Origin: Bacteroidota bacterium
GTDB lineage: Bacteria > Bacteroidota > Bacteroidia > NS11-12g > UBA955
Assembly: GCA_027621365.1 (NCBI GenBank)
Contig: JAQCBH010000007.1
Location: 32,381 to 96,380 of the forward strand
Length of the DNA stretch: 64,000 nucleotides
Direction of reading: 5' to 3'
Below, one piece after another: positions 9,333 to 18,559 of the stretch. Positions within the stretch are counted from its first letter, which is position 1. Each line of letters begins with the position of its first letter. The notes beneath the pieces were generated by a model. The model saw only the letters and a program-made list of their open reading frames with translations. It made no database searches and was not told the DNA's origin. Both the position numbers and the translations under genes were made by a program.

Positions 9333-9345
9333 GAAAATGTGAAAA

Positions 9346-9353
9346 TATATTTG
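9346..9353 (+). promoter_or_regulatory. -7 box of the radC promoter
   Basis: TATATTTG is a full consensus match, 66 nt upstream of the radC ATG. It is only 14 bp from the oppositely oriented recA -7 box, so the two promoters must interfere or be co-regulated. Confidence 0.5.
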
Positions 9354-9404
9354 ACAAATGTATGTTAAAAATATTATCAACACCAAATTCTACTCATCCC
9401 AAAA

Positions 9405-9410
9405 AGGAGG
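9405..9410 (+). promoter_or_regulatory. Shine-Dalgarno sequence before radC
   Basis: AGGAGG (within AAAAAGGAGGT) lies 9 nt before ATG 9420. It is a near-perfect anti-16S match, which is rare in Bacteroidota and was not noticed before other genes in this window. Confidence 0.55.
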
Positions 9411-9419
9411 TCTGCTTTG

Positions 9420-10070
9420 ATGCCTCGAGAGCGCCTTTTGGCCCATGGCAGAAGGGCTTTGAGCGATCAAGAACTCCTGACTTTGCTCTTGGGTTCTGGC
9501 AATCGTTGCAAATCCGGAAGTCAATTGGCGGCTGAAATTCTCAATTCGTGCGGGAACAACTTGGATGAGCTTGCTAAGCTCAGTGTAGAAGCTCTTTGCG
9601 CGATTCCAGGACTGGGTCAGGCCAAGGCCATGGGTTTGGCGGCTGCCTTTGAATTGGGTCTTCGCCGACAGGCGCCTATGGCATCCAAACCCAGTGTTCG
9701 TTCTTCGGCCGATGCCTACCGCATCATGCGTCCTCATTTGGTTGACCTTCACGCCGAGGCCTTTTTGGTTCTCTACATGAATAGAAGGCATGCGGTCATT
9801 CGACTGGAGACTTTGAGCACGGGAGGCATTAGCAGCACGGTGGTCGATGTTCGTCTTCTATTGAAGCGGGCACTGGAACTAGGGGCTACGTCCTTGATAG
9901 TGGGTCATAATCATCCGTCGGGGAATTTGAGCCCCAGTCCACAAGACCGTAGTTTGACCGATCAGTTGAACAAGGCCTCGCGATTTTTAGACTTTGAATT
10001 GCTCGATCATCTGGTAGTGACGGAGGCCGGTTATACGAGCTTTTCAGATGAGGGACTTTTAGGCAACTGA
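9420..10070 (+). CDS. radC: RadC family JAMM/MPN+ protein
   Basis: 216 aa from ATG 9420 (TTG 9417 is also possible). N-terminal helix-hairpin-helix region with the [13 protein letters not shown] signature and IPGLGQAKA, then a JAMM metallo-domain with the zinc motif [16 protein letters not shown]. The family is named for DNA repair but its substrate is unresolved. The usual leader before RPRE is about 10 residues shorter here: the frame upstream is open only to a stop at 9366 and offers no ATG or GTG. gcvP begins 11 bp after its stop. Confidence 0.92.
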   Translation: MPRERLLAHGRRALSDQELLTLLLGSGNRCKSGSQLAAEILNSCGNNLDELAKLSVEALCAIPGLGQAKAMGLAAAFELGLRRQAPMASKPSVRSSADAYRIMRPHLVDLHAEAFLVLYMNRRHAVIRLETLSTGGISSTVVDVRLLLKRALELGATSLIVGHNHPSGNLSPSPQDRSLTDQLNKASRFLDFELLDHLVVTEAGYTSFSDEGLLGN

Positions 10071-10081
10071 AGTCCAACAGA

Positions 10082-12997
10082 ATGCACGAAAAAATCGCAG
10101 CAAAGGCTGTAAATTCGAACCTCGATATGCAATACAGCGCCCGCTACTCAAAGCCTTTCGCAGAGCGCCACAACGGCTCACACGGAGAGGACCTTCAGGC
10201 CATGTTGGAAACGGTTGGAGTTTCCAGTTTGGACGAGTTGATCAGCAAGACCATTCCTGCCAACATTCGCTTGCCGAAAGAGTTGAACATTGGAGAGGCC
10301 TTGACGGAGAGTGAGTTTCTTGCTATGCTCAAAGGCAAAGCGGCTAAGAACAAGTTGTTCAAGCACCACATTGGAATGGGCTATTACGATACCCTGACCC
10401 CCGGTGTGATTTTGCGCAACATCATGGAAAATCCAGGTTGGTACACGGCTTATACGCCCTACCAAGCAGAGATTGCCCAAGGTCGTTTGGAAGCCTTGTT
10501 GAACTACCAGACCATGGTCATTGACTTGAGCGGTATGGAGATTGCCAACGCTTCATTGTTGGACGAAGGTACGGCCGCAGCTGAGGCCATGAACATGTTC
10601 CGCGCCGCCGATAAAAAAGGCGTGGCTCATCGTTTCTTTGTCGATCAGCATACCTTCCCACAGACCCTGGATGTGTTGATCACCCGCGCTGAACCCGTTG
10701 GCGTGGAGATTGTGACCGGCGATTTCGCTACGGCCAATTTGGACGACACTTACTTCGGAGCCCTGATTCAATACCCCAATAGCAACGGTAGCATCGAAGA
10801 CGTTCGCGCCTTTGTGGCTGATTGCAAAACCAAGGGCATCAAAACTGTTTTTGCCTCCGATTTGATGGCATTGACTTTGTTGACTTCACCCGGTGATTTG
10901 GGCGCTGACTGCGTAGTGGGAAATACCCAGCGCTTCGGTGTACCCATGGGCTTCGGTGGTCCTCATGCAGCCTTCTTTGCCACCAAAGACGAATACAAGC
11001 GCCAGATTCCAGGTCGCATCATCGGTGTTTCAATTGACAAGCGCGGCGAACGTGCCTTGCGCATGGCCTTGCAAACCCGTGAACAGCATATAAAGCGCCA
11101 GAACGCTACCTCCAACATTTGCACAGCGCAGGTATTATTGAGCATCATGGCCAGTATGTACGGCGTGTACCATGGCCCCGACGGATTGAAAAAAATCGCC
11201 GGCCGCATACACGCTCAAACCCGTTTGTTGGAACAGGCCTTGACCCAGTTGGGATACACCCAATTGAACGGCCACTATTTCGATACCCTCAAGGTAGCCG
11301 CTGACGAACAAGCCGTTCGCAAAGTGGCGGAAGCACAGGGCCGCAACTTGCGCTATTTCGGAGATGGTCACGTGGGTATTTCCATTGACGAGACCTGCAC
11401 CGAGAAAGACATTCAGGTATTGGCTGACATCTTCGCAGCCGCCAAAAACACCAGCGCATCGGCAGTGTACGCTTCAGGTGATAGCGTGGCTGTGAATTGG
11501 CCCGCTTGGGCTCAACGCCAGAGCAATTTCATGTTGCACCCTGTGTTCAACTCTTATCATATCGAGCACGACATGTTGCGTTACATCAAGTCTTTGGAAG
11601 CCAAAGATCTCAGCTTGTGCCACAGCATGATTTCCTTGGGTTCTTGTACCATGAAGTTGAATGCAACCACAGAGATGATTCCCGTTACCTGGCCTGAATT
11701 CAACTCTCAGCACCCCTTCGTGCCTGTTGATCAGGTAAAAGGATACTTGGAGATGATCGAAGAACTGAATCAAGACCTGTCTGAAATCACCGGTTTCGAC
11801 CGCATGAGCATGCAGCCTAACTCAGGTGCTCAGGGTGAATACGCCGGTTTGATGGTCATTCGCGAATACTTCAAAGACCGCGGCGAAGCTCACCGCAACA
11901 TAGCCTTGATTCCGTCTTCTGCTCACGGAACCAACCCCGCTTCTGCCGTCATGGCAGGAATGAAGGTGGTGGTTACCGCATGCGACGAACTTGGAAACAT
12001 TGACATTGCCGATTTGCGCGCCAAAGCCGAAGAGCACAAGGACAACTTGGCTTGCTTGATGGTGACTTATCCTTCGACACATGGAGTATACGAGGCCGGC
12101 ATTCGCGAAATCACTCAGATCATTCACGACAACGGCGGTCAGGTGTATATGGACGGAGCCAACATGAATGCTCAGGTGGGATTGACTTCTCCCGGCATGA
12201 TTGGGGCTGACGTTTGCCACTTGAACTTGCACAAGACCTTCTGCATTCCTCACGGTGGGGGTGGACCTGGTATGGGCCCCATCGGTGTGGCTAAGCATTT
12301 GACTCCTTATTTGCCTTCTCACGCGGTTATTCCAACCGGTGGTGACAAGGCCATGCACGCGGTTTCTGCAGCCCCTTATGGTTCAGCGAGCATCCTTTTG
12401 ATCTCGTATGCCTACATCAAAATGATGGGTGGCGACGGATTGAAAGCTGCCACCGAGATCGCCATCTTGAATGCCAACTACATGAAGGCGCGTTTGGAGA
12501 AAGAGATTCCCATTTTGTACAAAGGCGAGAACGGATTCTGCGCCCACGAAATGATCTTGGATACCCGCGTGTTCAAACAAAGCTGTGGCATTGAAGCCGA
12601 AGATTTTGCCAAGCGTTTGATGGATTACAATTTCCACGCTCCAACCTTGAGCTTCCCTGTGGCCGGTACCTTGATGATCGAGCCTACCGAGAGCGAAAGC
12701 AAGGCAGAGTTGGATCGTTTCTGCGATGCCATGTTGAGCATTCGCGAAGAGATTCGCGCCATTGAAAACGGCCAAGCCGATGCTCATGACAACTTATTGA
12801 AGTCTGCGCCTCACTGTGCCGATGAAGTCATTTCCAGCGATTGGAATCACAGCTTCAGCCGTGAGCAGGCAGCCTTCCCATTGCCCTATGTGAAAGCCAA
12901 CAAATTCTGGCCTACCGTGTCTCGTGTGAACAACACCCACGGTGACCGCAATTTGGTTTGCGCTTGCCTACCTTTGGAAGCCTACGCCGAGGCCTAA
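10082..12997 (+). CDS. gcvP: Glycine dehydrogenase (decarboxylating), P-protein
   Basis: 971-aa single-chain P-protein of the glycine cleavage system. It decarboxylates glycine through PLP and passes the aminomethyl group to lipoyl GcvH. It has two homologous aminotransferase-like halves. The catalytic lysine is Lys718 in [17 protein letters not shown], followed by the glycine-rich loop [27 protein letters not shown] marks the start of the second half. With only 11 bp after radC there is no room for a glycine riboswitch, and the other gcv genes are not nearby. Confidence 0.97.
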   Translation: MHEKIAAKAVNSNLDMQYSARYSKPFAERHNGSHGEDLQAMLETVGVSSLDELISKTIPANIRLPKELNIGEALTESEFLAMLKGKAAKNKLFKHHIGMGYYDTLTPGVILRNIMENPGWYTAYTPYQAEIAQGRLEALLNYQTMVIDLSGMEIANASLLDEGTAAAEAMNMFRAADKKGVAHRFFVDQHTFPQTLDVLITRAEPVGVEIVTGDFATANLDDTYFGALIQYPNSNGSIEDVRAFVADCKTKGIKTVFASDLMALTLLTSPGDLGADCVVGNTQRFGVPMGFGGPHAAFFATKDEYKRQIPGRIIGVSIDKRGERALRMALQTREQHIKRQNATSNICTAQVLLSIMASMYGVYHGPDGLKKIAGRIHAQTRLLEQALTQLGYTQLNGHYFDTLKVAADEQAVRKVAEAQGRNLRYFGDGHVGISIDETCTEKDIQVLADIFAAAKNTSASAVYASGDSVAVNWPAWAQRQSNFMLHPVFNSYHIEHDMLRYIKSLEAKDLSLCHSMISLGSCTMKLNATTEMIPVTWPEFNSQHPFVPVDQVKGYLEMIEELNQDLSEITGFDRMSMQPNSGAQGEYAGLMVIREYFKDRGEAHRNIALIPSSAHGTNPASAVMAGMKVVVTACDELGNIDIADLRAKAEEHKDNLACLMVTYPSTHGVYEAGIREITQIIHDNGGQVYMDGANMNAQVGLTSPGMIGADVCHLNLHKTFCIPHGGGGPGMGPIGVAKHLTPYLPSHAVIPTGGDKAMHAVSAAPYGSASILLISYAYIKMMGGDGLKAATEIAILNANYMKARLEKEIPILYKGENGFCAHEMILDTRVFKQSCGIEAEDFAKRLMDYNFHAPTLSFPVAGTLMIEPTESESKAELDRFCDAMLSIREEIRAIENGQADAHDNLLKSAPHCADEVISSDWNHSFSREQAAFPLPYVKANKFWPTVSRVNNTHGDRNLVCACLPLEAYAEA

Positions 12998-13016
12998 TCT
13001 TCGCGTAGCAGCGACC

Positions 13017-14582
13017 ATGCATCGACTGCGCCATTTTTCTTGGCCCATTGGGCTTTTGATTCTCTACTACCTCTGGGGTTTGTTGACCCTGGACAAGTTG
13101 GGGGTGCATTACGATGAACTCACCCAGCGCTACATTGGCATTCAAACCAACAAGTACCTCATTGGCAAAGCTAGTCGTGCAGACATAGAGGAACACAAGT
13201 TCTTTGGTCCGGTCTTCGAGTCGTTCTGCTATTTGAGCGAGCAAGCCTTGGGCCCAGGAGCTAGCATGCGCTCCAAGTTGCTGCTGCGCCGTTTTTGGAT
13301 TTGGTCCCTTTTTGTCTGGGCACTCGTCGCGTTCTACCGCATCTTGTTGAAGCGATTCGATCGCTCTGCGGCCTTCTGGGCGGTGGCCTTGATCGCGCTA
13401 TGGCCCCCATTATGGGCCCATGCTCACGTGAACTCGAAAGACGTGGTCTTTCTTTCCCTTCAGGTTTTGGCGGTTTCCTCTTTGATCCGCTACCGTGAAG
13501 GCTCGGGTTCCCGGACCTTGCATTTTTGGCTATTTGCCTTGCTCTCTGCCTGGGCGGCGAGCATACGCCTGGTCGGCGTATGCCTACTGGGGCTTGCGCC
13601 CCTGCTGCTGGCCCGCGCAGGTTCCCAGGAACCAGGCAGCTCCAGCCATCGGGCCAGCCGCCGCCCCGCCCTGGCCCTATTCGGTACCTCCCTCTTTTTC
13701 TTGCTACTCAGTTTCCCCGTGCTCTGGTCCACTCCCTGGAACCGTCTGGGCGAGATGTTGAGTTATGCTACCCAAAACCCATGGCCCAATCCCAGTTTGT
13801 TCCTGGGAAAACAGTTGTACCCCGAATCATTTACCCGTTGGTATCTGCCCGTTTGGATGCTCTTTACCTTGCCGTTAGGCTTGCTGTTGGTGGCAGGGTG
13901 GGGTTCGTATTTGGGAATTCGAGCCTTGTCAAAAAGCAAGAAGTTGTCTTTTACCGATGCCCTCTTTTTGGCTTGGTTCGCTGTACCCTTTGTTTTGGTT
14001 ATGGTGCTGAATCCAGTCCTGTACAACAACTGGCGGCATTTCTATTTCTTGGTCATTCCCCTGGCTTATGTGGCCGCCTATGGCATTCAGGAATGGAACG
14101 CTCGTTTGGGCTCCAAAAAGTTGAATTTGCTATTGGGCATTTACACCTTGAACCTGGGTTTGGTAGCCTTGATTCAACCAGGTTTGGCGGCCGTGCGCAT
14201 GAACGATTTGTATAGCAAGGGTGTGCACGTTTGGATAGGGGAGTCAAAGCCTTACATGACCCAAGATTACTGGGGTTTGTGTACCCAAGATGCCTTGAAA
14301 AAGCTGGATGAGGTCTCCCCGCAGAAGCAATTGAAGATTGCGTGCAAGACGGAATTGGTCGAGCTCAGTTCTCATTTGTGGTCCATTGAACGGGTGGTTC
14401 AAGTGCCTGTCGAGCGCGCTCGCTACTACTTTGATTACAACCGAGAAGGATCTTGGTCTTGGCCTGAATTGGGATTCAAGGAGAAGGGCATGGGATTGCT
14501 GTTGATGGAGTTTTACAACGGCTCAGAATCAGTGTTGCGGGTCTACGACTTGGAGCAAAAGAGCGAAAAAATCCAGCTGTAG
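13017..14582 (+). CDS. GT-C fold glycosyltransferase (ArnT/PMT-like membrane protein)
   Basis: 521 aa from ATG 13017; a longer in-frame start at 12942 would overlap gcvP. It has about ten or eleven membrane helices. The first extracytoplasmic loop holds HYDELTQRY, the acidic pair expected for GT-C enzymes using polyprenyl-phosphate sugars, and HAHVNSKDVVFLSL resembles the second conserved loop. The C-terminal 120 residues are soluble. The glycan target is unknown. Bases about 13500-13690 are unusually GC-rich, use CTG rather than TTG for Leu, and hold perfect palindromes. Confidence 0.8.
   Translation: MHRLRHFSWPIGLLILYYLWGLLTLDKLGVHYDELTQRYIGIQTNKYLIGKASRADIEEHKFFGPVFESFCYLSEQALGPGASMRSKLLLRRFWIWSLFVWALVAFYRILLKRFDRSAAFWAVALIALWPPLWAHAHVNSKDVVFLSLQVLAVSSLIRYREGSGSRTLHFWLFALLSAWAASIRLVGVCLLGLAPLLLARAGSQEPGSSSHRASRRPALALFGTSLFFLLLSFPVLWSTPWNRLGEMLSYATQNPWPNPSLFLGKQLYPESFTRWYLPVWMLFTLPLGLLLVAGWGSYLGIRALSKSKKLSFTDALFLAWFAVPFVLVMVLNPVLYNNWRHFYFLVIPLAYVAAYGIQEWNARLGSKKLNLLLGIYTLNLGLVALIQPGLAAVRMNDLYSKGVHVWIGESKPYMTQDYWGLCTQDALKKLDEVSPQKQLKIACKTELVELSSHLWSIERVVQVPVERARYYFDYNREGSWSWPELGFKEKGMGLLLMEFYNGSESVLRVYDLEQKSEKIQL
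13561..13633. repeat. Palindrome-dense GC-rich patch inside the GT-C gene
   Basis: Two perfect inverted repeats occur 50 bp apart: GCATACGCC and GGCGTATGC around TGGTC (13561-13583), and GGTTCC and GGAACC around CA (13620-13633). Codon use in the patch departs from the rest of the gene. The frame stays open. Confidence 0.6.
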
Positions 14583-14598
14583 TTTTGGCCGAACCGGC

Positions 14599-14617
14599 AG
14601 AAACCCGCGGGCTTTCT
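14599..14617. terminator. Possible weak bidirectional terminator
   Basis: AGAAACCCGCGGGCTTTCT is an imperfect palindrome in the 84-bp gap between the convergent GT-C and tsaE genes. The stem is short and the T-tract is broken. Confidence 0.3.
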
Positions 14618-14666
14618 ATGCAGCAGAACCGATAAAAATACCTAACCGCAAGTATCTCGCCCTTGG

Positions 14667-15119
14667 CTACATCCACCGGGCCTCGTAGCGGCGTTCCTCG
14701 CCTTCGTGGGAGAGGTGCAGGGCCAATCGGTTTATGGGCTCCAAAAGGGATTCGCCTACCTGGGGCCATTCGATCATCCACAGGGAATCGGGATCGTGCA
14801 AGCCCTCTTCAATACCGGCGTCCCAGAGTTCGGATTCCGATTCAATTCGGTACCAATCGCTGTGCATGAGGGTCAAGCCACTGGGCAAATCGTAGGCATT
14901 CACCAGGCCGAAAGTGGGACTGCTGACTGTACCTTCGTATCCCAGTGCGGTGCAGAGTTTTTTCACCAGAGTGGTTTTGCCAGCCCCCAAGTCTCCCTCA
15001 AAACTGATTACCCGAATGGGGTCTTCGGTCTCTTCTGACTCGTCGATCAGGGCCAAAATTTCTTCCACGACCAAATCAACGGCCTCTTCGGGAAGGACAA
15101 AAGAAAATTCTGCGGCCAT
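14667..15119 (-). CDS. tsaE: tRNA threonylcarbamoyladenosine biosynthesis ATPase TsaE
   Basis: 150 aa, usual length. The Walker A motif GDLGAGKTTLVKKL, the switch region SSPTFGLVNAY and MHSDWYRIESESEL are classical TsaE features. It powers the TsaB-TsaC-TsaD steps that put t6A on position 37 of ANN-decoding tRNAs. ATG 15119 starts 1 nt after the stop of the lipoprotein gene, so it is the third gene of the porX operon. Confidence 0.94.
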   Translation of the reverse strand: MAAEFSFVLPEEAVDLVVEEILALIDESEETEDPIRVISFEGDLGAGKTTLVKKLCTALGYEGTVSSPTFGLVNAYDLPSGLTLMHSDWYRIESESELWDAGIEEGLHDPDSLWMIEWPQVGESLLEPINRLALHLSHEGEERRYEARWM

Positions 15120-15120
15120 C

Positions 15121-15516
15121 TTAGAAATCGGCATCAACCACCTCGAAGATATACTCGTGCCTTTGGTTGGAGGGCACTTTGCTCACCGATGTAACAGAAC
15201 GGGTCCAGTTTTCGGCTTTGTGCACCCCTTTGGTGCAAGAATCTCCTTTCAGGGTTTTGATCTCCCAATAAAGAAATTGTTGTCCAGGGTCTTCATCTGG
15301 GCTGAGCACACCTCCCATTTGGTTGGTGGTGGCCAATTGAATCTGCTCGCCAGGTTGAACGGTGTCTTGTACGGCCTGTTCGAAAATGCCCACGAATTGC
15401 GTCGAAACAGCAATGGGCTGCTGGCTGGCATTCTTGAAGAACCAAAAGCGGTCTGTGTTTCCTTCGCAGGCTACCAAGGCCAGTGAAGCGATGGCTATAA
15501 GGACGAGATTTCTCAT
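15121..15516 (-). CDS. Putative lipoprotein between porX and tsaE
   Basis: 131 aa from the ATG overlapping the porX stop in an ATGA. Signal peptide with lipobox LVAC and probable acylated Cys18. The mature part (FWFFKNASQQPIAVSTQF, then LYWEIKTLKGDS) looks like a small beta-sandwich. No family is recognised. Its tight coupling to porX hints at an envelope role linked to type IX secretion or stress, but this is inference. Confidence 0.75.
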   Translation of the reverse strand: MRNLVLIAIASLALVACEGNTDRFWFFKNASQQPIAVSTQFVGIFEQAVQDTVQPGEQIQLATTNQMGGVLSPDEDPGQQFLYWEIKTLKGDSCTKGVHKAENWTRSVTSVSKVPSNQRHEYIFEVVDADF

Positions 15517-17066
15517 GTTCGGGGTGTAAGGGTGACCAATGGGCACATCATTTCTTCCAGCGAAATGCCTCCATGTTGGAAGGTGTTTCGGTAGTAATTG
15601 ACGTAGTGGTTGTAGTTGTTGGGGTAGGCGAAAAAGTCGTTGTCTTTGGCGAAGACGAAGGCAGAACTCAAGTGCTGCAAGGGCAAATACAGGTCGGCGG
15701 GTTTGCGAACCTCGTACACTTCTTTGGCATTGTAACTGAGGTTTTTGCCCTGCTTGTAGCGCAGGTTGGTATTGACGTTTTTATCGCCGACAATCTTCAC
15801 GGGGTCTTTGACACGAATGCTACCGTGATCGGTGGTGATGATGACTTTGCAGGGTTTGGTGCTGAGCCATTGCAAGGCTTCCCACAAGGGGGAATGCTTG
15901 AACCAAGTGGCCATGACGTTGCGGTAAGCGGCCTCGTCTTCGGCCAATTCCCGCACGATTCGGTTGTCGGTTCGGGCGTGACTGAAGGCATCGACAAAGT
16001 TGTAGACGATGACATTCAGTTTGTTGTTCAACATGTTGGGAACATGGTCGGCCATTTCCTTGGCGTTTTGCAGGTTGGTGACCTTGGTGTACGAGAATTT
16101 GATGTCCCGGCGCAATCGCTTGAGCAAGTCGGCCAAGAAGGCTTCTTCGTGCAGGTTTTTGCCGCCTTCGTCTTCGTCGTTGCTCCACATTTTGGGGAAT
16201 CGCTTCTCAATTTCCTGGGGCAGCAATCCGCTGAAAATGGCGTTGCGGCAGTATTGGGTCGTGGTCGGCAAGATGGACAAGTACAAATCTTCGTTGCGCA
16301 CCCGGTAGCGATCTTGCATGATATCGCCAATGGCTTTCCATTGGTCGAAGCGCAGGTTGTCCATCAATATGACAAATACGGGAACATCGCCATCTAACTC
16401 GGGGTTGATGCTTCGGCGAAACAGGTTGTGGCTCATGATGGGGCCATCGTCACCCGTCGGATGAAGAAAGCCAGCAAACTGATCTTGAATGAAACGGGCA
16501 AAGTTTCGGTTGGCATCCAACTTTTGGGTTTCCAAGATCTCTATCATGGAGCCCTCGTTGGTCTTGTCGAACTCCATTTCCCAAAACACCAATTTCTTGT
16601 AAACCTCTTTCCACTCGTCAAAGCGCAAACGATCGCTGACGGTCATCCCAATTTGCATGAACTCGCGCTGGTAGCCTTGGGTGGTTTTTTGACCTACCAA
16701 TCGCTTCTCATCCAAGTTTTTCTTGATGGACAGCAGAATCTGGCTAGGGTTCACCGGCTTGATCAAATAATCGGCGATTTTGGAACCAATGGCTTCTTCC
16801 ATGATGTGTTCCTCCTCGCTTTTGGTGATCATGATAACCGGAATCTCGCTCTTGAGTTGTTTGATCTGAGCCAAGGCATCCAAGCCCGAAATGCCGGGCA
16901 TGTTTTCGTCCAAAAAAATCAAATCAAACGATTCGGCTTTCACCGCATCAATGGCGTCGCGACCGCTGCTCACGGGGTGCAGTTCGTAACCCTTGCCCTC
17001 CAAGAAGAGAATATGGGGTTTCAGCAAGTCAATTTCGTCGTCGGCCCAGAGAATTCGCGGTTTCAT
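15513..17066 (-). CDS. porX: T9SS response regulator PorX (receiver plus PglZ domain)
   Basis: 517 aa from MKPRILWADDEIDLLKPH, the canonical PorX N-terminus; an upstream in-frame ATG at 17126 would add 20 unrelated residues. The CheY-like receiver covers about residues 1-120 (acidic pocket ADDE, phospho-Asp in LIFLDENMPG, Lys in YLIKPVNP). A middle helical region follows, then a PglZ alkaline-phosphatase-like domain (VFVILMDNLRFDQW, NFVDAFSHARTD, ITTDHGSI with metal-binding Asp/His). In Porphyromonas and Flavobacterium, PorX with PorY controls T9SS genes. The sensor partner is not in this window. Confidence 0.96.
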   Translation of the reverse strand: MKPRILWADDEIDLLKPHILFLEGKGYELHPVSSGRDAIDAVKAESFDLIFLDENMPGISGLDALAQIKQLKSEIPVIMITKSEEEHIMEEAIGSKIADYLIKPVNPSQILLSIKKNLDEKRLVGQKTTQGYQREFMQIGMTVSDRLRFDEWKEVYKKLVFWEMEFDKTNEGSMIEILETQKLDANRNFARFIQDQFAGFLHPTGDDGPIMSHNLFRRSINPELDGDVPVFVILMDNLRFDQWKAIGDIMQDRYRVRNEDLYLSILPTTTQYCRNAIFSGLLPQEIEKRFPKMWSNDEDEGGKNLHEEAFLADLLKRLRRDIKFSYTKVTNLQNAKEMADHVPNMLNNKLNVIVYNFVDAFSHARTDNRIVRELAEDEAAYRNVMATWFKHSPLWEALQWLSTKPCKVIITTDHGSIRVKDPVKIVGDKNVNTNLRYKQGKNLSYNAKEVYEVRKPADLYLPLQHLSSAFVFAKDNDFFAYPNNYNHYVNYYRNTFQHGGISLEEMMCPLVTLTPRT

Positions 17067-17112
17067 TGAGTAAATATGCGTTAAAAATCGTGCCAAAGAT
17101 TCGGATTTTTTG

Positions 17113-17120
17113 CAACTTTG
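17113..17120 (+). promoter_or_regulatory. -7 box for thiN
   Basis: CAACTTTG has one mismatch to TAnnTTTG and ends 4 nt before ATG 17125, the spacing shared by many genes here. Confidence 0.5.
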
Positions 17121-17124
17121 ATCC

Positions 17125-17790
17125 ATGAGTTCGCACCACGTCGTTCGGGACCTTCAAGAGCCGGCCTTGATTTTGGCAAATGGAGCTCCTTGTGGGGAAG
17201 AACTCTTGGGGCAACTCTTGGAATGGAGCCCCTTTACTCTTGTGTTGGATGGGGCCATTGAACGCGCCAGTCAATTGGGCATACGAGTCGATGCCTGGTT
17301 GGGTGATTTTGATTCAGGATCGGAACAAACCTATGCGGAGTTATCTGCTTTGCAACCCGTGGTCAAAATTGAGGCCCCCAATGCCGATAAAACCGACTTG
17401 GAAAAAGGGGTGGAGTGGTTGATTGCTCAGGGCCACAAGGCGGTGAATATCGTTTGGGCTACGGGCAAACGCGCCGATCATACGGTCAACAACATGATGG
17501 GATTGGCTGCCTATTCCCATCAGATCAACTGGTCCATTTTGGATGATCACTCGCGGGTCTTTGAAGCACCGAATCCCTTTCGAAAATGGTATCCAGGGGG
17601 CACGGCCTTATCACTGATTCCCGTGGGGGAAGTCAAGGGGGTCTGCAGCGAAAATTTGGAGTGGGAATTGGACCAATTGGATTTGTCCTATCCGCAGAGA
17701 AGTGGATCATCGAACCGGGTCAAAGCCGACGGATTCGTCACCGTAGAACGCCAATCTGGGCACTTGCTGCTCATGGAATGCTGGGATTAA
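17125..17790 (+). CDS. thiN: Thiamine pyrophosphokinase
   Basis: 221 aa. It transfers pyrophosphate from ATP to thiamine to make TPP. Family signs are ILANGAPCGEELL, LVLDGAIERASQLGI, DAWLGDFDS, then EAPNADKTDLEKGVEWLIAQG and ATGKRADHTVNNM. The C-terminal part is the thiamine-binding beta domain. It is divergent from porX and only 1 bp before xth. A TPP riboswitch is excluded by the 4-nt promoter-to-start spacing. Confidence 0.9.
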   Translation: MSSHHVVRDLQEPALILANGAPCGEELLGQLLEWSPFTLVLDGAIERASQLGIRVDAWLGDFDSGSEQTYAELSALQPVVKIEAPNADKTDLEKGVEWLIAQGHKAVNIVWATGKRADHTVNNMMGLAAYSHQINWSILDDHSRVFEAPNPFRKWYPGGTALSLIPVGEVKGVCSENLEWELDQLDLSYPQRSGSSNRVKADGFVTVERQSGHLLLMECWD

Positions 17791-17791
17791 T

Positions 17792-18559
17792 ATGAAAATA
17801 CTGTCGTACAACGTCAATGGCATTCGTGCCGCCTTGAGCAAGGATTTGCTCTCGTATTTGAAAGAGGCCAACGCCGATGTGGTCTGTTTGCAAGAAATCA
17901 AGGCCATGCCGGAGCAGATTGATCCCGATGCTTTTGGGCCTCTGGGTTATCACCTACAGTGGTATCCTGCCCAGAAAAAGGGCTACAGCGGGGTGGCCAT
18001 TCTCAGCCGTCAAAAGCCGCTGGCCGTGCATGAAGGCTGTGGGCATGAGCTTTTTGATGCCGAAGGTCGAGTGCTGCGTTGCGATTTTGAAGAAGGTTCG
18101 GTTATTTCTGCTTATTTCCCCTCAGGAACAAGCGGGGATGAACGACAAGGCGTGAAATACGAATTTTTGGAACACTTTCATGGCTATTGCCAAGGTTTGC
18201 TCCAGAGCGGAGTAGAGCGTTTGGCCATAGCCGGTGATTACAATATTTGCCATCAGGCCATTGATATTCACGATCCTGTATCGAATAAAAACAGCACCGG
18301 TTTTTTGCCTGAAGAGCGCCAATGGATGGACGCTTGGTTTCAGTCAGGTTTCGTGGATTCGTTCCGGCACTTGCATCCAGAGCCTCATCGCTATACCTGG
18401 TGGAGTTACCGAGCTGGAGCACGTTCGAAGAACAAGGGTTGGAGAATTGACTACATCAGCCTCAGCTCCAAATGGGCTGAGAAATTGCGCAGTTCAGGCA
18501 TAGACGATTTCGCTGTACACAGCGATCACTGCCCCTTATGGGCGGTACTGGATCAATAG
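17792..18559 (+). CDS. xth: Exodeoxyribonuclease III (AP endonuclease)
   Basis: 255 aa of the endonuclease/exonuclease/phosphatase fold. Conserved residues are visible in SYNVNGIRAAL (Asn), CLQEIKA (metal Glu), YFPSG, GDYNICHQAIDIHDP, GWRIDYISLS and the terminal HSDHCPLWAVL (catalytic Asp-His). It cuts DNA at abasic sites. Its stop overlaps the convergent purM stop by 7 nt. Confidence 0.95.
   Translation: MKILSYNVNGIRAALSKDLLSYLKEANADVVCLQEIKAMPEQIDPDAFGPLGYHLQWYPAQKKGYSGVAILSRQKPLAVHEGCGHELFDAEGRVLRCDFEEGSVISAYFPSGTSGDERQGVKYEFLEHFHGYCQGLLQSGVERLAIAGDYNICHQAIDIHDPVSNKNSTGFLPEERQWMDAWFQSGFVDSFRHLHPEPHRYTWWSYRAGARSKNKGWRIDYISLSSKWAEKLRSSGIDDFAVHSDHCPLWAVLDQ

Noticed and set aside
10071..10081. 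Glycine riboswitch before gcvP
   Set aside because: Only 11 bp separate radC and gcvP, too short for an aptamer.
13526..14215. 229-aa plus-strand frame inside the GT-C gene
   Set aside because: Shares the GC-rich patch in another frame. Arg/Pro/Ala-rich product, no start signal.
15573..16397. 274-aa open frame opposite porX
   Set aside because: Low-complexity Val/Gly-rich product, fully inside a recognisable PorX.
17067..17124. TPP riboswitch before thiN
   Set aside because: The -7 box lies 4 nt before the start, leaving no leader RNA.
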